From positions 1 through 64,000 of the forward strand of contig CAJMNR010000005.1 of NCBI GenBank assembly GCA_905214875.1: a stretch of DNA of 64,000 bases. The letters run 5' to 3'. The notes under the pieces are model-generated. The model was not told the origin of the DNA, made no database searches, and saw only the letters and a program-made list of their open reading frames with translations. Positions within the stretch are counted from its first letter, which is position 1. Every line of letters starts with the position of its first letter. The DNA is from an uncultured bacterium. GTDB lineage: Bacteria > Bacillota > Clostridia > Lachnospirales > Lachnospiraceae. This document shows, piece after piece, positions 23,961-33,981 of this stretch. Made by a program: the position numbers and the translations under genes.

Positions 23961-25994
23961 TCAATATTTTCTTAAGATTAAATCTGATAATGTGTTTTTA
24001 TCCGTACTAGAAAAATTGAAATAATATGTCTTGTTTTTAGGTATTTTTACGCAATACTCATTAAAATCCGATGTTGCTGTTGAACGATAACTTTTTACTA
24101 AACGCCCATCTGAACTATAAACTTTAATGTTCATTTGTCCTTTATTCATAAAAGACTCTAAGCCAATCGTTGATCCACTCTTCTTATCTCCAGTCACCTT
24201 AATCCATTTTGAGAACTTTCCATTTAAGTTATATCCTTTTGCTTTAAATGAAGTATTTGATAATTTGTATGTCTTTGCTGCTTTTTTAGTATTTTTTAAA
24301 TCACCATTTGCCATAGTATAGTCATATCCTGTAACAGTTACACCATGTTTAACAAAATGATTCGCTGATGGCAACGTAACTTCGGCTGTATACACTTTTT
24401 TACTTTTTGGAGCAAACCAAACGCCATTGTTTCCTTCCTTAATTTTAACTCCATTTTCATAAAGCTTGATCTTTACATTCTTGCCTTTATCTTCACTTAA
24501 CGGTAATGTCGCATAAAATGAATTCATTACACCGACTTTCGTTCCAGATAATTTAATTTTTTTTGTTTTCGTAGTAAACTTCGTATAGTCCTTTTCTATA
24601 TTACTTGCTTTATACAATAAGAAAGAACAAGAATACTCTGTATTTGCCTTTTCAACGGATGCCTTAAAGGAATAGGTTCCTTTTTTCAACTTTGCATATC
24701 CATCTGCATCTGCTGTAACCTTCTGATTGCTGCTATTATAAATAGTGATTAATTTTTTATTATTTACCCTTGCCCTGACATAACAATCCTCAACTAAAGC
24801 AACTGTTCCTGTAACTTCTTTATTTTCAGAGGATACAGCTTTAAGATTTACCTGATCATACTTAAGCAAAAATGCTTTGCCCTTGTTTGTTTGCACACTA
24901 CCACTATACATCTTGTTAGGTACTACTCGTGCTATTAATGTAGCCTTTGTAGGAATGGAAATGTAATAGATTCCTGTTCCCTTATTAAGTCTAACACCCT
25001 TCCATTCATCGTAGCCTACTTCTGTTCCATCCTCTTTATAAACATTAACTCCCGATATTTCGGAGTCATCGCCATCATATCCAAATGGTGATACTTCACT
25101 TAGTATATTGAATAAATAGTCTTTTTTAGCGGTATCTACCTTGATCCATTGAAGCTCTTTCTTTGAGGAATATTTTAAATTCGTCAGAATTAATTCTTTC
25201 CCATTGTATAATATAGCTTTTTCTTTGGATGTAGCAGTTACTGTCGGCTGACTATAGGCTTTAGATACTTTAATCTTATAGGATGCGATGCGATACGCAG
25301 CTCCACAAGAATCAGTTGTTTCAATATAATAAGTGCCCTTCGGTAAATAATGCCAACTTCCATTGTTATTGTGATCCCTCATATCCGTAAAAACAACATT
25401 ACCCTTTGTGTCTTTTACAGTAAATGACATATGTTCACGATCCCAAAAAGATGCATCAATTGCGATTGCCTGAGCCTTATCATTAACAAACTTAATTTTA
25501 GCTTTCCCTTTGGAATCAAGCATCTCATAAACAGTTTTGTTATCTGCTTTTACCGTAACTCCATTATGAAATACAAACCCGAGCATTTGCTTTCTACTTG
25601 TTGTCTTCTTCATATTTTTCGTAGAGATGACAACTCGATATGTCCCCTTTTTTAATTCTAAAGAAGAGTAGCTCGTCTTATTCTTAGCTGTAACAGTTTT
25701 TGTGGAAAGTGCTTTCCCTTTAGAGTTTAAAATCTGAACCTTTATCTGTTCCTTACCTTTTACAGGGCTTACTCCATCATATTTAGAAGTAAGAATAAGC
25801 TTTAATTTCCCACTTTCTTTTACATTAAGCGTAATTGTCTTTTTTGTTTGGCCTTTTACTGTAACTATTGCTCCATTTACAGTTGTTCCTTTCTTTACTG
25901 TGTAGGAACTTTTTGCACTTGCTGCCTCAGTCGTTCCAGTGTAAATACATAAGGAGCATAACATACACATAAGTGCCATAATAAACTTTTTCAT
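23961..25994 (-). CDS. Secreted protein with repeated beta-sandwich (PPC-like) domains, paralogue 2
   Basis: 677 residues, starting MKKFIMALMCMLCSLC, a signal peptide with likely cleavage after EAASA. AAAGGAGGAG lies upstream of the ATG. It shares layout and many segments with the protein at 18049-20052: AKSSYTVKKGT, KKTITLNVK, KGTYRVVISTKNMKK, KAKIKFVNDKAQ, WHYLPKGTYYIETT and LNKGTGIYYISIP. No catalytic or cell-wall-anchoring motif is visible. The pair probably arose by gene duplication and has since diverged. An exported structural or adhesive role is a guess. Confidence 0.78.
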   Translation of the reverse strand: MKKFIMALMCMLCSLCIYTGTTEAASAKSSYTVKKGTTVNGAIVTVKGQTKKTITLNVKESGKLKLILTSKYDGVSPVKGKEQIKVQILNSKGKALSTKTVTAKNKTSYSSLELKKGTYRVVISTKNMKKTTSRKQMLGFVFHNGVTVKADNKTVYEMLDSKGKAKIKFVNDKAQAIAIDASFWDREHMSFTVKDTKGNVVFTDMRDHNNNGSWHYLPKGTYYIETTDSCGAAYRIASYKIKVSKAYSQPTVTATSKEKAILYNGKELILTNLKYSSKKELQWIKVDTAKKDYLFNILSEVSPFGYDGDDSEISGVNVYKEDGTEVGYDEWKGVRLNKGTGIYYISIPTKATLIARVVPNKMYSGSVQTNKGKAFLLKYDQVNLKAVSSENKEVTGTVALVEDCYVRARVNNKKLITIYNSSNQKVTADADGYAKLKKGTYSFKASVEKANTEYSCSFLLYKASNIEKDYTKFTTKTKKIKLSGTKVGVMNSFYATLPLSEDKGKNVKIKLYENGVKIKEGNNGVWFAPKSKKVYTAEVTLPSANHFVKHGVTVTGYDYTMANGDLKNTKKAAKTYKLSNTSFKAKGYNLNGKFSKWIKVTGDKKSGSTIGLESFMNKGQMNIKVYSSDGRLVKSYRSTATSDFNEYCVKIPKNKTYYFNFSSTDKNTLSDLILRKY

Positions 25995-26116
25995 AAATCT
26001 CCTCCTTTAATCATTTGTACGTATGGTATTATAGCATGACTTTTTATGAATATATTCGACTTTTTTCTTAATTATTTCTTAATTGTTTATTCATTTTTTT
26101 ATTGTACGCCAAACAG

Positions 26117-26154
26117 TAAAAAAAGCAGCCAACCAAGGATTGACTGCTTTTTTC
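26117..26154 (-). terminator. Terminator of nfnAB
   Basis: Poly-A/GCAG and CTGC/poly-T arms, with further pairing inside, immediately after the nfnB stop codon. Confidence 0.8.
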
Positions 26155-26157
26155 TTT

Positions 26158-27552
26158 TTATTTATTTCTTAAGAATTCATCGATTGCCTTTGCTGCATGC
26201 TTTCCTGCTCCCATAGCAAGGATTACAGTTGCAGCTCCCGTTACCGCATCGCCACCGGCATAAACAGCATCTTTTGTCGTCTTGCCTGTTTCTTCTTCTG
26301 CGATGATGCATTTTCTCTTGTTGATTTCAAGACCTTTTGTTGTGGAAGAAATTAATGGATTTGGACTTGTTCCAAGGGACATAATGACCGTGTCAACATC
26401 CATTTCAAATTCTGAACCTGGAATTTCAACTGGACGTCTTCTTCCTGATGCATCTGGTTCGCCAAGTTCCATACGGATACACCGGATTCCTTTTACCCAA
26501 CCTTTTTCATCTACTAAGATTTCTGTTGGATTCGTAAGTAAGTCAAAGATGATTCCTTCCTGTTTTGCATGGTGTACTTCTTCCACACGGGCAGGTAATT
26601 CTTCTTCACTTCTTCGATATACGATATGTACTTCGGCGCCAAGGCGAAGGGCTGTTCTTGCTGCATCCATTGCAACGTTACCGCCGCCGACTACTGCAAC
26701 TTTCTTTCCTGCAACGATTGGAGTATCATAATCTTCTCTAAATGCTTTCATTAAGTTGCTTCTTGTTAAATATTCATTGGCAGAGAATACGCCATTGGCA
26801 TTTTCTCCTTTGATTCCCATGAATCTTGGAAGGCCGGCACCTGAACCGATAAATACGGCTTCAAATCCTTCTTCCTCTAATAACTCGTCAATCGTAATGG
26901 AACGACCAACAATTACATTGGTTTCGATCTTTACGCCTAACGCTTTTACATTCTCTACTTCTTTTGCTACGACTTTTTGTTTTGGTAATCTGAATTCTGG
27001 AATACCATATACTAAAACGCCGCCAGCTTCATGTAAGGCTTCGAAGATGGTAACATCATAGCCCATTTTTGCAAGATCTCCGGCACAAGTAAGTCCGGAT
27101 GGTCCTGAACCGATGACTGCTACTTTCTTGCCGTTATGTACTTCGGCAGCCTTTGGTTTGATGCCATGCTCTGCTGCCCAGTCAGCTACAAAACGCTCTA
27201 ATTTGCCGATGGAAACAGGATCCCCTTTGATTCCACGGATACATTTCGCTTCACATTGTGATTCCTGTGGACATACACGGCCACAGACTGCTGGAAGTGC
27301 AGAATATTGATTGATTACATGATATGCTGCCTCAATATTTCCTTCTGCTACTTCTTTGATAAAGGCAGGAATGTCGATAGAAACAGGACATCCTGTGCGA
27401 CATTTTGGATTTTTACATTGTAGGCATCGGCTTGCTTCTGCCATTGCTTCTTCTAAATTATAACCATAACAAACTTCTTCAAAGTTTGTTGCACGTTCTT
27501 TTGGATCTTGTTCACGAACAGGAATTCTAGTAAGTACGTCTTTTACTACCAT
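26158..27552 (-). CDS. nfnB: NfnB-like subunit of ferredoxin:NADP+ oxidoreductase (GltD-like)
   Basis: 464 residues, a GltD-type flavoprotein. The N-terminus has cysteine clusters for two [4Fe-4S] centres (CLQCKNPKCRTGCPVS and CGRVCPQESQCEAKC). Two Rossmann dinucleotide motifs follow: VIGSGPSGLTCAGDLA for FAD and VVGGGNVAMDAARTA for NADPH. The protein ends with AVYAGGDAVTGAATV. Paired with the adjacent electron-transfer subunit it should form NfnAB, which couples NADH and reduced ferredoxin to NADP+ reduction by electron bifurcation in anaerobes. Its ATG overlaps the nfnA stop as TAATG. A stand-alone glutamate synthase small subunit is less likely because no gltB is present. Confidence 0.88.
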   Translation of the reverse strand: MVVKDVLTRIPVREQDPKERATNFEEVCYGYNLEEAMAEASRCLQCKNPKCRTGCPVSIDIPAFIKEVAEGNIEAAYHVINQYSALPAVCGRVCPQESQCEAKCIRGIKGDPVSIGKLERFVADWAAEHGIKPKAAEVHNGKKVAVIGSGPSGLTCAGDLAKMGYDVTIFEALHEAGGVLVYGIPEFRLPKQKVVAKEVENVKALGVKIETNVIVGRSITIDELLEEEGFEAVFIGSGAGLPRFMGIKGENANGVFSANEYLTRSNLMKAFREDYDTPIVAGKKVAVVGGGNVAMDAARTALRLGAEVHIVYRRSEEELPARVEEVHHAKQEGIIFDLLTNPTEILVDEKGWVKGIRCIRMELGEPDASGRRRPVEIPGSEFEMDVDTVIMSLGTSPNPLISSTTKGLEINKRKCIIAEEETGKTTKDAVYAGGDAVTGAATVILAMGAGKHAAKAIDEFLRNK

Positions 27553-28442
27553 TACTTGTCACCTCCGCATCCACATCCACCATGATGATGGGTAGCTCCT
27601 TCTTTTTCACGAAGAATCGCTCTTCCTTCTTCTGTCTTATACATCTGCTGACGTTTCATAGATTCATCAAAATCTACTAAATGGCCATCAAACTCTGGCC
27701 CATCAACACAGGCAAACTTTACTTCCCCGCCAACTGTAAGACGGCAGGCGCCGCACATTCCTGTGCCATCTACCATGATTGGATTCATGCTGACAATTGT
27801 CTTGATTCCTAATTCTTTTGTTAAAAGGCATACGAACTTCATCATGATGACTGGTCCGATTGCCACTACTAAGTCATATTTTTTATTTTCATTATGTACT
27901 AAATGTTTGATACAGTCATTTACATTTCCCTTCATGCCATATGAACCGTCATCTGTCGTAATGTAAACATTTTCTGCAACTTCTCTCATGGCATCCTCAA
28001 GGATGATCAAGTCTTTATTTCTTGCACCGATAATGCAGTCAGCCTTAATTCCTCTTTGCTTTAAATATTTCACTTGTGGATAAACAGGAGCCGTTCCTAC
28101 CCCGCCTGCTACAAACAAAATATTCATACTCTTAAGTTCTTCATCCGTCTTTTCCACTAATTCGGATTCTCTTCCTAATGGTCCGACAAAGTCTCTAAAA
28201 CTATCTCCGACTTCAAAAGTCGCCATTCTTTCAGTTGAAGCTCCTACTGCCTGGAATACGATTGTTACTGTCTGTGCTTCACGATTATAATCACAAATAG
28301 TAAGTGGAATTCTCTCTCCATTATCATCCATTTTAACAATGATAAATTGTCCTGGATGACAGGATTTTGCAACTCTAGGAGCAACAACATCCATTAGATA
28401 AATGGAATTTGATAATTGCTGTTTTTTTACGATTTTAAACAT
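27552..28442 (-). CDS. nfnA: NfnA-like subunit (FAD and [2Fe-2S], PyrK-like)
   Basis: The start is the ATG at 28440-28442, with TGGAGGG upstream, giving 296 residues. The protein has an FAD-binding barrel (HPGQFIIVKMD, IPLTICDY), an NAD-binding region (FVAGGVGTAPVYPQ) and a C-terminal iron-sulfur motif (GTGMCGACRLTVGG, then FACVDGPEFDGH). The last residues, THHHGGCGCGGDK, are unusual: a His and Cys cluster that could bind metal. It is the first gene of the nfnAB pair. The known complex is soluble and cytoplasmic. Confidence 0.88.
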   Translation of the reverse strand: MFKIVKKQQLSNSIYLMDVVAPRVAKSCHPGQFIIVKMDDNGERIPLTICDYNREAQTVTIVFQAVGASTERMATFEVGDSFRDFVGPLGRESELVEKTDEELKSMNILFVAGGVGTAPVYPQVKYLKQRGIKADCIIGARNKDLIILEDAMREVAENVYITTDDGSYGMKGNVNDCIKHLVHNENKKYDLVVAIGPVIMMKFVCLLTKELGIKTIVSMNPIMVDGTGMCGACRLTVGGEVKFACVDGPEFDGHLVDFDESMKRQQMYKTEEGRAILREKEGATHHHGGCGCGGDK

Positions 28443-28568
28443 AATGCCCTCCATATACATCTATTTGGTAAATGAATTTCTTTCAATCTAGCATCTTTAT
28501 TATAGTTTAAAATTGTACAAAAATCCATACACTTTCTTATAAAATATCCATTTTTTACATAATTTTTA

Positions 28569-29054
28569 TTATTCTATCCAATGTTCTACTGTTGATAAAT
28601 AACTATTTGTAAAACGTTTGTCTTGGCTCACTTCTTCTCCAAACCAGTCAGGAGCAACAAAATTATGGATTTCTTCTTCTCCCGGGAATTCTACTTCCAC
28701 GATTGTAAGCCCTTCTAAATGGTCTCCGAAGATATCAAGTTCTGCCTTTAAACCATTTTCAAGCGGAATGATATAACGAACTTTTCTTACAAGCTGGTTG
28801 TCGATTTTTTCTTTCAAATGCTCGTAACCGCTTTTGTTCAGTGGCACTTCTACTTCATTACAAACTTTTGCTAACTGATCGAGTTCTTTATCAATTCCAA
28901 ACTTGGATTTATAAGTCAGGATATATTCCTCATTGCTTTTTCGAATTCGAACAACGGGATCTGTACATAAGTATCCTTGCTCGATTACTTTCTTTTCATA
29001 GCTTTCTAAATTTTCTGGCAGATATTTTATTCTAAACTTCTTTTCGATTTCCAT
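28569..29054 (-). CDS. CYTH domain protein
   Basis: The start is the ATG at 29052-29054 (MEIEKKFRIKYLP) with AAGGAG upstream; the longer frame lacks a good ribosome binding site. 161 residues. The N-terminal ExExK motif (EIEKKF) and Arg/Lys-rich strands VVRIRKSNEEYILTYKS with later EVEFP define the CYTH tunnel fold. Members hydrolyse triphosphates (thiamine triphosphate, tripolyphosphate) or make cAMP. The exact substrate cannot be read from sequence. It follows the pilus operon by 61 bases; a functional link is not evident. Confidence 0.87.
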   Translation of the reverse strand: MEIEKKFRIKYLPENLESYEKKVIEQGYLCTDPVVRIRKSNEEYILTYKSKFGIDKELDQLAKVCNEVEVPLNKSGYEHLKEKIDNQLVRKVRYIIPLENGLKAELDIFGDHLEGLTIVEVEFPGEEEIHNFVAPDWFGEEVSQDKRFTNSYLSTVEHWIE

Positions 29055-29115
29055 AAAGTACTCCTTCTTACTATCTTTCGTATTCTTTAGTCTTTCTTGT
29101 TGCACTTGTTTTATT

Positions 29116-32100
29116 CTAATCCAAGCTAAAATCATTTCTACGACGAAGCTCGCATTTTGCCATTCCTACGCCGTTATCGTCTTCTACTATAACATAAATC
29201 CATATGCTCTGAGAAGTCCCCATATGCTCCGGAGTAAGTTTTAAACGATAGGTCGAAGCCGAACTAAGTCTCGTATTACTAAGCCTGATTTCCTTACCAC
29301 TTTCCTCCTCTGTTACCTTACTAAGCGTTTGGGAAGAATCTTCATTGGTCACATAAATCGTTGTCTTTAATCCCTCTTCTTGACTCATACAACTATATGG
29401 TACAAATTTAATGTCTTTGCTGCCTGTGATTGTACTGCTTAAAACATCTGCATCAACAAACGCACTGTATTCTCCCTCTCCTTTTTTCGTTACATCTAAA
29501 AACTCGACCTTCGGAGAGATTATGGCTGTCTCATATGCTGCTATTAACGTGTTTACAAATAGTTTTGCTTCCTCTTCCTCACTATCCGTTAACTTTTTCT
29601 GTCCAATCCCAGAATACCAGACATTATTGCAGTTATATAAATAGTAGTTGTTCTGCATATCATTTGGAGAAGTACTATATAGTTTTCTTCCGGCTTGATC
29701 CTCATTTCCAACTGTATAGTAGCCGCTCACACTAGATAAGTCTAACTGCCAATCTCCAAAACTTCCGCTAGCAATACGAATCCCTTCCATTTCTTTCTTT
29801 TGAATGTCTTCCGTTGTCTTTTGATCTATGGACATTTCACTTATTTCATATGGATACATAGTTACTTGACCAGCGTTTACTTTCGTCGCCACTGTTGCTT
29901 GATATGTATCCGATGAATCCCATGATTCCACAGCACTATAATTAAACATGGAGCGTTTTCCTGATGTGATATTCTTATTTAAGTATCCATACGTAAAACC
30001 TGTAGAGCCAAGCACGCTATTCTTATTATTTAATGCATATGCTTTGTCGTTTTTATATCGCTTCATTCCTGCCAGCTCACGCAGAGTATCATAAGCCTGC
30101 TCTGTCTTCTTCGTATCATAAGATGTACGTGTTTTAAGGGTTCCTGCAGTAAATACAACACTTTTCTTTCGCTTTATAAATGCAATCAGATTGTCTAATG
30201 CTCCATTTTCATTACTGATGGTAGGATAATCACTGCTAAATCCTAAGACAACTACATCATAATTGATTAACTGGTCGGTTAGAATCTTATCTTCATCGTA
30301 TGCCGCTCCCCCTAAATCTTTATCATATAGCGCTAAAAAGTCACTTATGCTTATTTTGGTAAGCTCCATCGTATATTCAGTAACTTGCTCTAATTTATCT
30401 CCTACCACATCTTTATTACTTAACAAATCAATGGTTTCCCTATTATCTGGGCTTATCTGAAGTATTCGAACTTGTTCCTGCTCTGACGTATTTCGACGTA
30501 CCTCACCCGTGACACTTGTATAACTGTTAGATTCCTCGTCAAATGTAACCACAAGCTTATATAGTAAGCCGTTTACTGCTTCCGATAATGTGTCATCCTG
30601 ATAGGAAAGTGTGTGTGTACCATCCTTAGTAAGCTTTATTGTTTTTCTCTCCTTGTCCTCGATGATACCGTCTCCGTCTGCATCTATAAATAGTTTTGCG
30701 ATTGCTTCTTTCTTCTCAAGCGCATCGATGCCTTTTACATCGAACTGCACTTCTAGCTTTGTTTCTGTATAATTAGCCGACACATTACTAATATTCGGAC
30801 GAGACTTATTAATGTATGGAATTAATTTTTGTAGGATTACCGAATTGGTTAGCAAGGCTTCGTTCGCAACATTTTTTAATTCCAGATTTCCGATTGTTTC
30901 AAACAGTGCATACGCATTTGATGCCTTATCCACTTTAGTATTCGTATAAAGATTAGACGCCATAATTACTGGAAGCCCTGCCTCCACATATTCAAGTAGC
31001 ATAGCCTTCTTACTCTCTGTAAAATCATTTCCAGAGTATGGCTCCACTGTCTTTGTCCCTAGTGCTACCTGGTCTCCCGAATGCATATATAGGATGGACG
31101 CATAATCACTATTATTATACGTACTTGATAATCCACTGGTATTGCTTCCTAAATAAATCAAATCATAAGTACCCTTTAAATCACATGTCGTACTATTAAA
31201 CTCCTGTGAGGTCATTTGATCAATTATGATTTCACCCTTATAGGACTTAAGCTTTTCTGCCAGGTCTTCCTTTGTAAGTGTAAACTCATTGGATGGTTCG
31301 ATATCTAAAACATGCAGAGATTCTTTGGATATGGTTTCTGTCTGGTTATTGGCATTTTTCAGTGCCAACAAGAAATTAATCCCCTCTGCTAGTGATATAT
31401 TGCCTGTACTTTTTCCAAAGTACTCTAATGCCTCTTTGCTGACCCGATCCCCTGAAAGTGAAAGCCAATCCTTAGATATTCCAGGATAACTATAATAATT
31501 ATTGTAAACAAGGCCATTATTTATTAAGGCATTCGGATAGCACTGTAAGTTTCCTTCTCCTTTTTCTTGATATCCATAACTTACTTTATCATAATCATAA
31601 AATGTTTGCTGACACCAGTACTGCTTTGCATCGCCTTCTTGTAATGAATAACTTCCAACTTCAAGTTCTGGGTTTTTATCCGCACCCACATCCACATAAC
31701 GATAATAATCATCACGAAAGCTAATGGCATCCTTGCGATATAACATAAGAAATAACTTCACCATATTGTTGTTGCTGCCTGGATAATCTCCCAAGTAGGA
31801 ATCTAATTTTTTTCGTTCGCCAATGGTATCCGTTGTGTTCTCTTCTATATAGGTTTTTGAAATCTTTACATTCTTAGCTTCTTGTTGTGTTGTGTTAATG
31901 ACATAAAACGGCATAATAACAGGAACTCCTCCTGGTTTTGCCGAGCGTTCAAAGATATCCTTTGCAGCCTTCCAACTTAGCTGCTGATTCGGAAAATCGG
32001 AAAATGAAGTGTTTACATTATATTGGTCACTATCGATGCCGGTAAATTTAGATTTGTAGGTATCATTTAAAAAATTCATGCATTTTTCTTGATTTAGGCT

Positions 32101-32793
32101 AGATATTCTTCCTGAAAAAAGGAGTAAGTCTACATTTTTTAATTTTTCTTCTCTTATCTTATCATCATTTAAATCGGAAACTAAGATTGCCTCATATTCT
32201 ACCTTTACACTGTTAAACTTATCTAATTTTTTTTGTTCTTCTGATGTAATCTTGTATTCCTCTTTTTCTAAGGTTTTATTACATTTCTCTATATACTCTT
32301 TATTTCCTTGGTTCTCTTTTATTTCTCTTTGCAAGCGTTTCTGTACCGCCTGCTTTTCTAATAACTTATCATCTACCAAATCCGATAGTTCCATAGAATA
32401 CCGCTTAAAATGTTCCAAGCTGTAGATTGCTGTTAACGTTTTGTCTGTTCCCTCTATTGAAATATCCTTATAAGTTGCCAGACTGTTTAAATAATATTTT
32501 GCGTCTGTAATGTCCTCCATTTTCTCATAATCATAGATTTCTCCACCTTTGATCTGCAATCCAAACTGGGCATAGATAATATTAGGAACGACCTCTACGA
32601 CTCTTAACGGACTATCTTCGGTATACTGGGAGACATCCATTTTTTCAACAGTAGATGCTTCTGATACAGCAACCTTATCCTGACCAAAAACAATCTGATA
32701 TGTCCATATGCATAACATGGTCGTTATTACCGCAAGACACATAAGAACCACTGTATACGATTTTCTCTCCGATTCTTTTCTTTGTTTGTGCAT
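29116..32793 (-). CDS. Large membrane-anchored surface protein of the type IV pilus locus
   Basis: The start is the ATG at 32791-32793 (MHKQRKESERKSY) with AAGGAGTGGAG upstream, giving 1,225 residues. One hydrophobic segment (TVVLMCLAVITTMLCIWTYQIV) follows a basic start, so the rest is outside the cell. The body has repeated domain-like segments, a calcium-loop-like DADGDGIIEDKE near residue 700, and regions LLFSGRISSLN and VVLGFSSDY that resemble Rossmann-like glutamine-amidotransferase folds. I associate this type of protein (DUF5057-like) with Clostridial type IV pilus operons. It is the last gene of the operon and could be an adhesin or tip-associated protein. Function unproven. Confidence 0.75.
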   Translation of the reverse strand: MHKQRKESERKSYTVVLMCLAVITTMLCIWTYQIVFGQDKVAVSEASTVEKMDVSQYTEDSPLRVVEVVPNIIYAQFGLQIKGGEIYDYEKMEDITDAKYYLNSLATYKDISIEGTDKTLTAIYSLEHFKRYSMELSDLVDDKLLEKQAVQKRLQREIKENQGNKEYIEKCNKTLEKEEYKITSEEQKKLDKFNSVKVEYEAILVSDLNDDKIREEKLKNVDLLLFSGRISSLNQEKCMNFLNDTYKSKFTGIDSDQYNVNTSFSDFPNQQLSWKAAKDIFERSAKPGGVPVIMPFYVINTTQQEAKNVKISKTYIEENTTDTIGERKKLDSYLGDYPGSNNNMVKLFLMLYRKDAISFRDDYYRYVDVGADKNPELEVGSYSLQEGDAKQYWCQQTFYDYDKVSYGYQEKGEGNLQCYPNALINNGLVYNNYYSYPGISKDWLSLSGDRVSKEALEYFGKSTGNISLAEGINFLLALKNANNQTETISKESLHVLDIEPSNEFTLTKEDLAEKLKSYKGEIIIDQMTSQEFNSTTCDLKGTYDLIYLGSNTSGLSSTYNNSDYASILYMHSGDQVALGTKTVEPYSGNDFTESKKAMLLEYVEAGLPVIMASNLYTNTKVDKASNAYALFETIGNLELKNVANEALLTNSVILQKLIPYINKSRPNISNVSANYTETKLEVQFDVKGIDALEKKEAIAKLFIDADGDGIIEDKERKTIKLTKDGTHTLSYQDDTLSEAVNGLLYKLVVTFDEESNSYTSVTGEVRRNTSEQEQVRILQISPDNRETIDLLSNKDVVGDKLEQVTEYTMELTKISISDFLALYDKDLGGAAYDEDKILTDQLINYDVVVLGFSSDYPTISNENGALDNLIAFIKRKKSVVFTAGTLKTRTSYDTKKTEQAYDTLRELAGMKRYKNDKAYALNNKNSVLGSTGFTYGYLNKNITSGKRSMFNYSAVESWDSSDTYQATVATKVNAGQVTMYPYEISEMSIDQKTTEDIQKKEMEGIRIASGSFGDWQLDLSSVSGYYTVGNEDQAGRKLYSTSPNDMQNNYYLYNCNNVWYSGIGQKKLTDSEEEEAKLFVNTLIAAYETAIISPKVEFLDVTKKGEGEYSAFVDADVLSSTITGSKDIKFVPYSCMSQEEGLKTTIYVTNEDSSQTLSKVTEEESGKEIRLSNTRLSSASTYRLKLTPEHMGTSQSIWIYVIVEDDNGVGMAKCELRRRNDFSLD

Positions 32794-32815
32794 CTTACTC
32801 CACTCCTTATCTACT

Positions 32816-33382
32816 TCACTCTGAGATTGCATTTCTTAGCTTGATCGTATTGTTCGTATGATAGGATTTTTCTTTCCACTCATATCCAATATTCACCGTA
32901 ACAAGCTGGCTTTCTATGTGCGACAGGTCAATATCAACCTCTGAAACATAGCTACTAAATACGTACTCTTTCCACGTACCTGCTGCCTCAATGGATGCTG
33001 CATCCGCCTTAATCTGTTCTTTCGTTCCAGTAAAACTTAAGCTAGTCATCACTTTGTGATAATACAGCTTCTTATCCTGTCCACGATAATAAATAATCTG
33101 CACATAGCGATCACTTACCTCACTACCATCATGATAGATTACTAATGCCTGATCATAATTTGTATCATCCTTAAAGCACTCAATTCCTTGATTCGCTTCC
33201 ATGATCCACGTCTGTAATTGATTCTGTACTGTCTGAGCCTCTTTTTGTATGTTCGCTATGGTCGTCGAGGTCGTTGACGTATTCATTCCTATGTTCACAA
33301 ATGAGCATACAGAGGTGACTACAATTGCTAAAATAGCAAGAGAGACTACAACCTCGATTAATGTTACACCTTTATTGTTCAC
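32816..33382 (-). CDS. Minor type IV pilin-like protein
   Basis: 188 residues. The class III prepilin signal is short and clear: MNNKG followed by VTLIEVVVSLAILAIVV. Cleavage would be after Gly5, leaving Val at position 1 and Glu at position 5 of the mature protein. A C-terminal domain without cysteine pairs follows (IIYYRGQDKKLYYHKVM). The substrate of the PilD peptidase encoded in the same operon. It probably forms part of the pilus tip or initiation complex, as minor pilins do. Confidence 0.85.
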   Translation of the reverse strand: MNNKGVTLIEVVVSLAILAIVVTSVCSFVNIGMNTSTTSTTIANIQKEAQTVQNQLQTWIMEANQGIECFKDDTNYDQALVIYHDGSEVSDRYVQIIYYRGQDKKLYYHKVMTSLSFTGTKEQIKADAASIEAAGTWKEYVFSSYVSEVDIDLSHIESQLVTVNIGYEWKEKSYHTNNTIKLRNAISE

Positions 33383-33394
33383 TGGCCTTTCCCC

Positions 33395-33946
33395 CTATTC
33401 TACATAATGTTTTCCGGTTTCTTTAACCAAGTGAATCGTGCTCTTTCTTGAACCACTTGTAATCTGAATTGCCTGTGGTACCTCTTTCTCCGTCAGAGCC
33501 TTGCCATTTTTTCCGGAAAAGCAAGTCTTTACTGCACCGCTGGCACGGTCAAAGGTTATGAATACATCTTCATTTTCCACATCAATTGTCGTACCGTCAC
33601 AAAGAATCACTTCGATTACCGCATCTTTCTTTGACACTCTTTGGTCGGTTTTCGGTGTTTCCTCATAGGTCGGAATTTCTTCTTTTTTCGTGATTCCTAC
33701 ATAATATCCTGGATAACGTTTCTCCTTCGATTTGTACAATACGAGGTAGCACATGGAATCTTTGCTCATTGTCTCGCTTTTTACTTTTTCTAAGTAGGAG
33801 TCAATCGTATCTGCTGCCGCACCTGAATTTGTTCGGTTCACAACATTAAATGACATTGCGGTTATGGTTGTAACTACGCCAAGAATTGCAATGACTACAA
33901 TTAATTCCACGAGGGATAGCCCTTGGTCATTCCTTATGTTCTTCAT
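33395..33946 (-). CDS. Minor type IV pilin-like protein
   Basis: 183 residues. Prepilin signal MKNIRNDQG then LSLVELIVVIAILGVV, cleaved after Gly, with Glu5 retained. The soluble part contains CYLVLYKSKEKRYPGYYVGI and EVILCDGTTIDVEN, a GspH-like minor pilin appearance. It lies 12 bases upstream of the next pilin-like gene and 35 bases after the PilX-like gene. Confidence 0.85.
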   Translation of the reverse strand: MKNIRNDQGLSLVELIVVIAILGVVTTITAMSFNVVNRTNSGAAADTIDSYLEKVKSETMSKDSMCYLVLYKSKEKRYPGYYVGITKKEEIPTYEETPKTDQRVSKKDAVIEVILCDGTTIDVENEDVFITFDRASGAVKTCFSGKNGKALTEKEVPQAIQITSGSRKSTIHLVKETGKHYVE

Positions 33947-33981
33947 ACTATGACTCCTTTCTATTTCTATTTTTATATGGA

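Noticed and set aside
26158..27552. Glutamate synthase small subunit (GltD)
   Set aside because: No large subunit gene is present and the gene is coupled to a PyrK-like electron-transfer subunit, which fits NfnAB better.
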